From Selenomonas sp. (GTDB lineage: Bacteria > Bacillota_C > Negativicutes > Selenomonadales > Selenomonadaceae), in NCBI GenBank assembly GCA_017940705.1, contig JAGAYB010000111.1, forward strand, positions 1 through 11,129: a stretch of 11,129 bases of DNA. Direction: 5' to 3'. The translations under genes were made by a program, and so were the position numbers. Below are positions 6,104 through 11,129 of the stretch, one piece after another (position 1 is the stretch's first letter; each line of letters begins with the position of its first letter). The notes beneath the pieces were generated by a model. The model made no database searches. It worked only from the letters and a program-made list of their open reading frames with translations, and was not told where the DNA came from.

Positions 6104-7189
6104 CTATGCCTTTACCGCCCAGCGCATTTTGGTGGAATGGGCGCGGCTGTTGCGGTAGCACTCCTCCCGGCTGGGACGGATTACCTCCGTGGCGATATCC
6201 TTGTATACGCCCTGCTGGGCAAAGGTCTTAAAGGCCTTCTTGACAATCCTGTCCTCACCGGAATGAAAGGTCAGAATCGCCGCCCGTCCGCCGGAACGCA
6301 GTGCTCCCGGCAGTTTCTCCATAAACTCATAGAGAACTTCATATTCATGGTTTATATCAATGCGCAGTGCCTGAAATACCCGGGCACTGCTTTTTTTTAT
6401 GAGTTCAGCCCGGGCCAGCGCCTGTTTTTTCGTGCTGTAACCGGCCCGTTCCTTCATCTCCGGCGGCAAATCCACCTTGGCCAGCGCCTTTTCCACCTCA
6501 GCATACAGCTCCTTGGTAGTCTTGATGGGCCAGCGGTGTTTGACAATCTGCCGGGCGATTTCCGCCGCATAAGGCTCATCGGCATTTTCCCTGAGCATTC
6601 CCTCCAGTTCCTCCCGGGAAATATCCGCCAGCCTTTCCGCCGCCGTAATCCCGGCCGCAGGATTTAAGCGCAAATCCAAGGGGCCGTCACTTTTGAAGGT
6701 AAAGCCCCGCTCGGGATTGTCTATCTGCATGGAGGATACACCCAAATCTGCCAGTACGAAATCAAAGCCGCCCACCTCCGCAGCCAGTTCATCAATCCGG
6801 CAAAAATTCATATTTCTGAGCTGCCAAGTTTCCGGCCCATAGCCCTTAGCGCGAATCCGCGCCTCAGTCTTTTGGGATTCTATAGGATCGATATCGCCGC
6901 TGAACAGCCGCCCCTGACCAGAGAGTTTTTCCAGCATGGCCAGCGTATGACCGCCATAGCCCAGCGTGGCATCAAAGCCCTGTTCCCCGGGCTTAATGTC
7001 CAGCACTTCCAAGATTTCCTCCACCATGATGGGAATGTGCATTCCGGCCGGAGTATTGCCCTTGGCAAGCACATGGGCGATTTCCTCCCCGTATTTTTCC
7101 GGGTTCAGCTCCTTATACTTCTCCGCAAAATGTCTGGGATATTTGCCGCTGTAGTGAAGGCGGCGTTTATGCTGCTTTTCTTCTGTCAT
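6104..7189 (-). CDS. RsmH-family (MraW) 16S rRNA methyltransferase, N-terminally extended variant
   Basis: RsmH makes N4-methyl-C1402 of 16S rRNA using SAM. This 361-residue protein carries the family motifs: HIPIMVEEILEVL (51-63), the SAM-site DATLGYGGHT (73-82), GDIDP (98-102), DLGVSS (148-153), RGFTF with DGPLDLRLNP, FQALRIDIN and FHSGEDRIVKK. About 50 residues precede the point where canonical RsmH begins (Met50), including YSGKYPRHFAEKYKELNPEK. That extension, HSGEDRIVK instead of HSLEDRIVK, and AELIKKSSARVFQ where GHPATRVFQ is usual, suggest a distinct subfamily. It is not in a dcw (mraZ-ftsL) cluster, so a canonical rsmH may exist elsewhere and the true substrate may differ. I therefore give no symbol. 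The ATG overlaps the HAD gene stop as ATGA, with only a distant AAAGG, so translation is probably coupled. An A8 run lies at codons 264-267. Confidence 0.85.
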   Translation of the reverse strand: MTEEKQHKRRLHYSGKYPRHFAEKYKELNPEKYGEEIAHVLAKGNTPAGMHIPIMVEEILEVLDIKPGEQGFDATLGYGGHTLAMLEKLSGQGRLFSGDIDPIESQKTEARIRAKGYGPETWQLRNMNFCRIDELAAEVGGFDFVLADLGVSSMQIDNPERGFTFKSDGPLDLRLNPAAGITAAERLADISREELEGMLRENADEPYAAEIARQIVKHRWPIKTTKELYAEVEKALAKVDLPPEMKERAGYSTKKQALARAELIKKSSARVFQALRIDINHEYEVLYEFMEKLPGALRSGGRAAILTFHSGEDRIVKKAFKTFAQQGVYKDIATEVIRPSREECYRNSRAHSTKMRWAVKA

Positions 7190-7998
7190 AAAGCAAACAG
7201 CCTTTCCAACGTCAGCGCAATGCCGTCTTCGTTATTGCTGGCCGTGATTTCATCGGCCATGGCCTTTAATTCCTCACAGGCATTGCCCATGGCTACGCCG
7301 TAGCCGGCAAATTCCAGCATGCTCATGTCGTTCTGGGCATCGCCGAAGGCCATGACCTCGGCAGGCTTTATGCCCAAACGCTCACAGGCCGCCCCCAAAG
7401 CGCTGGACTTGCTGACGCCCTTGACCGTGCCCTCGTAGAACCACGGGGCAGACTGGACAAAGGACAGTTTATCCTCAAAGCCCCGGCGGATATCGGCCAG
7501 ATGCGGCACGAGAATTTCATTCGGCGCTGCCGTCAAAATCTTCACGGGGTTAAAGGTCACGGCATTGGCAATGTTTTCCACAATCTTTACCTGTAAATTG
7601 TTATTGCGGCTTTCATCCATGACCTTGTGCCGGCTGGCATCAGTCGTATAGATGGCCTCCCCGTCATCAACGATGGGGGATAACTCCGGCCACTGTTCCA
7701 GATGTCGCAGGAACGCCACCGCCGTTTCATTGTCAATGGCGCTGTCAAAGAGGATTTCGCCTGTGGTGGCATCCTGAATGCGGCCGCCGTTGTAGGAAAT
7801 TCTAAGACCATGATATTTTTCCAGCTGCAGGGCATCAGCCTCCCTCTGCAAACCGGGCGCCTGACGGCCGGACACCAGCGCCACAGTCACGCCCTGCGCC
7901 TGTACTGCCAGCAGCGCATCTCTGGTACGCGGCGTAATCACCTTATCATCATTATTCAGCGTCCCGTCCAAATCGAGGGCTATCATTTTATATTTCAA
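7186..7998 (-). CDS. Cof-type HAD-IIB family phosphatase
   Basis: This 270-residue cytoplasmic protein belongs to the Cof/YidA group of Mg-dependent HAD phosphatases, which act on sugar phosphates and similar metabolites; the substrate cannot be told from sequence. Motif I is DLDGT (Asp9 nucleophile, Asp11), motif II is LVSGR (Ser43), the motif III lysine is Lys197 (GVSKSSAL), and motif IV is GDAQND (219-224). The cap between about 85 and 190 is the C2B type. The start is a TTG at 7996-7998: AAAGGA lies about 9 nt upstream, and TTG gives the usual KYKMIALDLDGTL beginning. The ATG four codons later would be too far from the site. It overlaps rsmH by 4 bp. No clear promoter is visible between the metQ terminator and this gene. 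Confidence 0.92.
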   Translation of the reverse strand: MKYKMIALDLDGTLNNDDKVITPRTRDALLAVQAQGVTVALVSGRQAPGLQREADALQLEKYHGLRISYNGGRIQDATTGEILFDSAIDNETAVAFLRHLEQWPELSPIVDDGEAIYTTDASRHKVMDESRNNNLQVKIVENIANAVTFNPVKILTAAPNEILVPHLADIRRGFEDKLSFVQSAPWFYEGTVKGVSKSSALGAACERLGIKPAEVMAFGDAQNDMSMLEFAGYGVAMGNACEELKAMADEITASNNEDGIALTLERLFAL

Positions 7999-8005
7999 AT
8001 GTTTT

Positions 8006-8013
8006 CTTCCTTT
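8006..8013 (-). promoter_or_regulatory. Ribosome binding site supporting a TTG start for the HAD gene
   Basis: The minus strand reads AAAGGAAG, placing GGA about 9 nt before the TTG at 7998 but about 21 nt before the first in-frame ATG at 7986. It lies just beyond the metQ terminator. Confidence 0.65.
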
Positions 8014-8025
8014 CTGAGCAATAAA

Positions 8026-8064
8026 CCCGGTGGCTGATGACAGCTTTCCGCATCAGCCACCGGG
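8026..8064 (-). terminator. Intrinsic terminator after metQ
   Basis: A perfect 14-bp stem pairs 8026-8039 with 8051-8064 around an 11-base loop. On the minus strand it is followed by TTTATTG, a short and impure U-tract. The strong GC-rich stem makes it a credible terminator for metNIQ, but the poor tract could let some polymerase continue into the HAD-rsmH pair. On the plus strand the stem is followed by CGTCTTATTG, so it is unlikely to work in that direction. Confidence 0.8.
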
Positions 8065-8088
8065 CGTCTTATTGCCGTAAATCAGCCA

Positions 8089-8907
8089 TTAAAAAGCCGG
8101 TACTACAGCACCCTTGTATTTTTCCGTAATGAAATCTTTTACTTCCTTGCTCTGCAGAGCCTTAATCAAAGCCTTGATTTCGGGACGGTTCTCATCACCG
8201 ACGCGCACAGTCAGAATGTTGACATAGGGCGAAGTGCTGTCCTCCATGAAGAGCGCGTCCTTCGTGGGCACCAGACCAACCTGCATAGCGTAGTTGGTAT
8301 TGATGATGGCAGCGTCAACATCATCCAGCGTTCTGGGAACCTGAGCAGCCTCCACTTCCTGGAACTTGAAGTTATGCGGATTGCCGGTTACGTCCTGCAC
8401 CGTAGCCTTTTCCTTCACGCCGTCTTTAAGCGTGATAAGACCGGCCTTTTCCAGCAGCAGCAGGGCACGGCCGCCGTTAGTGGGGTCATTCGGGATGGCA
8501 ATAGCTGCGCCATCTTTGAGTTCCTTTAAATCCTTAATCTTCTTGGAGTACACGCCCATGGGCTCGATATGAACGCCAAAGGCATTTTTCAGCTTGACTT
8601 CCTTATGCTCTTCCATGAAGTTCACGAGGTAGGGTTCATGCTGGAAGAAGTTTGCATCCAGTTCCTTGTCATTCAGAGCCAGATTCGGCTGTACATAGTC
8701 GTTAAACTCCACGATTTCCAGCTTGACGCCGTCCTTTTCCAGCAGCGGTTTAACGATTTCCAGAATCTCCGCATGGGGAACTGCCGTAGCTCCTACCTTG
8801 AGGGTCTTGGCGGCGCCGCCATTCTGGGCAGCCTTGTCGCCGCCGCAGCCGGTAAAGGCCAAAGCTGCAATGAGGAGTGTACCGATAAGCGCTAATACTT
8901 TTTTCAT
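8089..8907 (-). CDS. metQ: Methionine-binding lipoprotein MetQ (NlpA family)
   Basis: MetQ captures D- and L-methionine outside the cytoplasmic membrane and delivers it to the MetNI importer. The 272-residue protein has a lipoprotein signal, MKKVLALIGTLLIAALAF, with lipobox FTGC and lipidated Cys21. The mature part has the NlpA/MetQ pattern: LKVGATAVPHAEILE, VEFNDYVQPNLAL, LDANFFQHEPYL, IAIPNDPTNGGRALLLL and INTNYAMQVGL. The family is built from two alpha/beta lobes. The ATG has AAGGAGG at 7 nt. It is the last gene of metNIQ, 22 bp after metI, and is followed by a terminator. Related NlpA proteins can bind other ligands, but the operon context favours methionine. Confidence 0.95.
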   Translation of the reverse strand: MKKVLALIGTLLIAALAFTGCGGDKAAQNGGAAKTLKVGATAVPHAEILEIVKPLLEKDGVKLEIVEFNDYVQPNLALNDKELDANFFQHEPYLVNFMEEHKEVKLKNAFGVHIEPMGVYSKKIKDLKELKDGAAIAIPNDPTNGGRALLLLEKAGLITLKDGVKEKATVQDVTGNPHNFKFQEVEAAQVPRTLDDVDAAIINTNYAMQVGLVPTKDALFMEDSTSPYVNILTVRVGDENRPEIKALIKALQSKEVKDFITEKYKGAVVPAF

Positions 8908-8929
8908 GGGAATGCCTCCTTAAATTTGT

Positions 8930-9583
8930 TTACTTTTTATCCAGACTGCGCGCCAGTCTGCCGCCGGCAAACTGCACCGCCTGAACGAGTATTATCAAAA
9001 TCACTACCGTCGCCAGCATGACTTCGGGACGGAAGCGTTGATAGCCGTAACGAATGGCCAAATCACCCAGACCGCCGCCGCCAATGGCGCCAGCCATGGC
9101 TGATTCGCCCACCAGACTGATGACCACGGTGGTCAGCTGTGCCACAATGCTGGCCATGGCCTCCGGCAGCAGCACGCGCCAGATAATCTGGAACGGTGTC
9201 GCCCCCATGGAGAGCGCCGCTTCAATCAGCCCGTAAGGAACTTCCTTGAGACTGGTTTCCACCTGCCGCCCGATAAAGGGAATAGAGGCGATGACCAGCG
9301 GCACCATGGCCGCCGTCGTACCAATAGCCGAACCCACGAGCAGCCGCGTCAGCGGAATGATGGCCACCATCAGAATGATGAATGGTATGGAACGGATAGC
9401 ATTGACTATCGTGCCGATAACCTTATTGATATTGGGTGACTCCAAAATCTGCCCCCTGTCGGTGGCATACAGGAGCACCCCTAAGGGAATGCCCAAAACC
9501 GAGGCAATGAACATGGACACAGCCACCATATAGGCCGTCTCGCCCAAGGCCTTAGTCAGCAGAGGAAGCATGTCGTTTGACAT
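8930..9583 (-). CDS. metI: Methionine ABC transporter permease MetI
   Basis: MetI is the membrane subunit of the methionine importer; two copies pair with two MetN. The 217-residue protein has about five hydrophobic segments, beginning with one around residues 12-38. The cytoplasmic coupling (EAA) loop reads EAALSMGATPFQIIWRVLLP, which is characteristic of binding-protein-dependent permeases. AGAIGGGGLGDLAIRYGYQRF near the C-terminus is typical of MetI. The ATG at 9581-9583 is chosen because AGGAGGTGA (9590-9598) sits 6 nt upstream; a TTG two codons earlier is too close to that site. The start lies inside metN, giving a 32-bp overlap in different frames, and metQ follows after 22 bp. Confidence 0.95.
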   Translation of the reverse strand: MSNDMLPLLTKALGETAYMVAVSMFIASVLGIPLGVLLYATDRGQILESPNINKVIGTIVNAIRSIPFIILMVAIIPLTRLLVGSAIGTTAAMVPLVIASIPFIGRQVETSLKEVPYGLIEAALSMGATPFQIIWRVLLPEAMASIVAQLTTVVISLVGESAMAGAIGGGGLGDLAIRYGYQRFRPEVMLATVVILIILVQAVQFAGGRLARSLDKK

Positions 9584-10619
9584 AACCAATCACCTCCTCT
9601 TTTAATTCCCGGCTGTCCAGATAGGCCATAGCCGCCTGCACCCGTGCGCTGTCACCGCGCAGGCCGATTATCATCCGGCCAAATGGTGTGGACTTTATAT
9701 GGTCAAGATTGCCAAAGAGCAGCGTGGTCTCCACATCGGGGAACCGCCGTATCATATCAGCAATCACCGGGTCATCTGCCGATTCGCCGATAAAGGTCAG
9801 CCGTAGCAGCATATAGGCCTCCGGGTCGGGGTCATGACTAACCTTGCCACCGCGGAAAGCCGCCGGCAGGTCATTTGATAGCAGGACGCTGATAAATTCC
9901 TTCGTGATAGGCTGCTGCGGATTGGTAAAGACCTCCAGCACCGTGCCTTCTTCGGCGATAACGCCTTTGTCAATGACGGCGACCTTATCACAGATATCCT
10001 TGATAACCTGCATTTCATGGGTGATAACCACCACTGTCAGCTGCAGCTTACGGTTGATATCCCTGATAAGTTCCAGAATGGCCTTGGTTGTCTGCGGGTC
10101 AAGGGCACTGGTGGCCTCATCACAGAGCAGCACTTTCGGCTCACTGGCCAAGGCTCTGGCAATGCCCACACGCTGTTTCTGTCCGCCCGAAAGCTGTGAC
10201 GGATACTGGTCAGCCTTCTGTTCCAGCCCAACCAGTTTCAGCAACGGCTCCACCTTGCTCCTGATTTCACTGTCAGATTTTCCTGCCAGCTTCAACGGAA
10301 AGGCGATATTGTCATACACCGTTGCCGAAGACAGCAGATTAAAATGCTGAAAAATCATGCCAATATGCTTGCGCGCCTCACGCAGCTCGCTATCGGAAAG
10401 AGCCGTCATATCCTGCCCATCAACGATAACCTTGCCCCCCGTAGGACGCTCCAGCATATTTATACACCGCACCAGCGTAGACTTCCCGGCCCCGGACAGG
10501 CCGATAATACCGTAAATCTCGCCCTTGGCGATTTCCAAATCAATGCCCTTAAGCGCCGGCACCGGCCCTGCCGGACTGTCGTAGGTCTTCTCCACATGAG
10601 AAAACTTTATCACAGGCAT
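9552..10619 (-). CDS. metN: Methionine ABC transporter ATPase MetN
   Basis: MetN powers methionine import. The 355-residue protein has Walker A GLSGAGKST (40-48), Q-loop Gln91 in IFQHFNLL, signature LSGGQ (143-147), Walker B VLLCDE (163-168) with ATSALDPQT, and switch His201. Residues about 265-345 form a C-terminal NIL domain (RLTFIGESADDPVIADMIR), which in E. coli MetN binds methionine and inhibits transport (trans-inhibition). The ATG at 10619 is only 3 nt from GGAG. A GTG two codons later (10611-10613) has GGAG at 9 nt and would yield the common MIKFSHVEKTY beginning, so the true start may be 10613. It is the first gene of metNIQ, and its 3' end overlaps metI by 32 bp. Confidence 0.96.
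   Translation of the reverse strand: MPVIKFSHVEKTYDSPAGPVPALKGIDLEIAKGEIYGIIGLSGAGKSTLVRCINMLERPTGGKVIVDGQDMTALSDSELREARKHIGMIFQHFNLLSSATVYDNIAFPLKLAGKSDSEIRSKVEPLLKLVGLEQKADQYPSQLSGGQKQRVGIARALASEPKVLLCDEATSALDPQTTKAILELIRDINRKLQLTVVVITHEMQVIKDICDKVAVIDKGVIAEEGTVLEVFTNPQQPITKEFISVLLSNDLPAAFRGGKVSHDPDPEAYMLLRLTFIGESADDPVIADMIRRFPDVETTLLFGNLDHIKSTPFGRMIIGLRGDSARVQAAMAYLDSRELKEEVIGYVKRHASSAD
9590..9598 (-). promoter_or_regulatory. Strong ribosome binding site for metI, inside metN
   Basis: The minus strand reads AGGAGGTGA, a nine-base match to the 3' end of 16S rRNA, six bases before the metI ATG. It is embedded in the final codons of metN and decides the metI start. It should give metI efficient initiation independent of coupling. 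Confidence 0.85.
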
Positions 10620-10646
10620 TCACTCCAATCTTACTATGAATAAACT

Positions 10647-10662
10647 GACGCCTGACGGCGCC
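10647..10662 (-). promoter_or_regulatory. Hairpin at the 5' end of the metNIQ leader
   Basis: On the minus strand GGCGCC pairs with GGCGTC around a GTCA loop, giving six pairs including one G-U. It starts at the predicted transcription start. It may stabilise the 5' end or mark an operator, as the plus strand also shows CTGACG twice with a 7-bp period (10645 and 10652). It lacks a real U-tract, so it is not a convincing terminator. Confidence 0.35.
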
Positions 10663-10667
10663 AATTT

Positions 10668-10696
10668 ATTATACTACATTTGGTAACTGTCCACAA
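10668..10696 (-). promoter_or_regulatory. Sigma-70 promoter of metNIQ
   Basis: The minus strand has a perfect -10 box TATAAT (10668-10673), a 17-bp spacer and a partial -35 TTGTGG (10691-10696). The predicted start near 10661 leaves a leader of about 42-48 nt. That is too short for a SAM (S-box) riboswitch or a T-box, so methionine control, if present, must come from a protein or another route. Confidence 0.75.
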
Positions 10697-10741
10697 ATAA
10701 CTTGGGCATATAGCTTGTCTAAATTATCTGCTGCCAGTTCC

Positions 10742-11129
10742 CTACTTGCTAAAGAACAACGCATAATAGCCATTAACGAAGATAACCAGCACGATTAACG
10801 GCAGAATATACGTCACATAGAAGCGCACCCACTTGGGGAAGGCCATGCCTTTGCCCGTATCGGCTTCCTTGATAAAGTTATCCCAGCCCCAGCCATAACG
10901 GCTCGTACAGAAAGCCAGATACACCAGGCTGCCCAGCGGCAGCAGGTTATTGGAAACCAGGAAATCCTCCAAATCAAGCACCCCGGATCCCGGCCCCAAA
11001 GGCTGGATACCGCTCCAGACATTAAAGCCCAGCACGCAGGGCATTGACAGCAGAATAATCAAGGGGATCCCCCAACGGATAATCCTGTGTCTGTCCACGC
11101 GCAAAAGCTCAAAGAAACAGACGATAAGA
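10742..11129 (-). CDS. Sodium-dependent NSS-family transporter, C-terminal part (runs off the right edge)
   Basis: Only the last 128 or so codons are present; the frame stays open to the window end, so the start lies outside. The visible part has three hydrophobic helices: about IRWGIPLIILLSMPCVLGF, LLPLGSLVYLAFCT, and FYVTYILPLIVLVIFVNGYY. The linker RYGWGWDNFIKEADTGKG followed by FPKWVRFYVTYILP is the usual C-terminal pattern of bacterial neurotransmitter:sodium symporter (LeuT/SNF) proteins, which import amino acids with sodium. The substrate cannot be assigned. It is in the same direction as metNIQ, 122 bp upstream of metN. I saw no convincing intrinsic terminator in that gap, so some readthrough into the met promoter region is possible. 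Confidence 0.88.
   Translation of the reverse strand, partial: LIVCFFELLRVDRHRIIRWGIPLIILLSMPCVLGFNVWSGIQPLGPGSGVLDLEDFLVSNNLLPLGSLVYLAFCTSRYGWGWDNFIKEADTGKGMAFPKWVRFYVTYILPLIVLVIFVNGYYALFFSK

Noticed and set aside
6115..6145. CGCCCA/TGGGCG inverted repeat as a terminator for the EAL gene
   Set aside because: The loop is long, no T-tract follows on either strand, and the repeat lies in the rsmH coding sequence.
6379..6412. CCCGGGC/GCCCGGG inverted repeat with T8 as a possible terminator
   Set aside because: The T8 run lies within the loop region rather than after the stem, and the repeat is inside a conserved coding region.
10682..10741. Possible terminator of the NSS transporter gene from AACTG/CAGTT pairing
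   Set aside because: The arms are short, imperfect and more than 40 bases apart, without a following U-tract.
1..11129. Mobile element, phage, CRISPR or defence system
   Set aside because: No transposase, integrase, terminal inverted repeats, spaced direct repeats or defence gene signatures were seen. All nine genes belong to well-known housekeeping, transport or signalling families.

Overview
The window is a stretch of bacterial chromosome, dense in genes and moderately GC-rich. It holds nine genes, eight on the minus strand and one on the plus strand. Strong AGGAGG-type ribosome binding sites, a suf operon in the order sufC-sufB-sufD-sufS, a second-type RsmH methyltransferase with an N-terminal extension, and a long periplasmic-sensor EAL protein together suggest a diderm Firmicute of the Negativicutes (Selenomonas or Megamonas-like). 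That placement is inferred from protein style and gene order; no rRNA or marker gene in the window confirms it.

Region 1 (1-3249, minus strand) is the SUF iron-sulfur cluster operon, read leftwards as sufC, sufB, sufD and the first 78 codons of sufS, which runs off the left edge. Genes are 8-13 bp apart or overlap by 8 bp. A good sigma-70 promoter (TTGACT-17-TAAAAT) lies in the 210-bp divergent intergenic region, followed at the predicted transcription start by two interlocked inverted repeats.

Region 2 (3460-6102, plus strand) is an 880-residue membrane protein, divergent from suf. It has a signal peptide, a short and then a full SBP_bac_3-like periplasmic region, one transmembrane helix, a degenerate GGDEF-like domain and an EAL domain that keeps the catalytic residues. 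It is probably a ligand-gated cyclic-di-GMP phosphodiesterase. It ends one base from the convergent rsmH gene, leaving no room for a terminator.

Region 3 (6104-7998, minus strand) is a two-gene unit: a Cof-type HAD phosphatase with a TTG start, overlapping by 4 bp an RsmH-family 16S rRNA methyltransferase-like gene.

Region 4 (8026-10696, minus strand) is a D-/L-methionine ABC importer operon, metN-metI-metQ. It has its own promoter (TTGTGG-17-TATAAT), a very short leader without space for a SAM riboswitch, and a 14-bp stem terminator after metQ. Region 5 (10742-11129) is the C-terminal end of a sodium-dependent NSS-family transporter that runs off the right edge.

No insertion sequence, phage gene, CRISPR array, tRNA or rRNA was seen, and no gene-free stretch exceeds 300 bases. 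The window looks like ordinary chromosomal backbone. The most interesting items are the suf leader repeats, the divergent sensor/EAL gene with its altered loop 6, and the RsmH variant.
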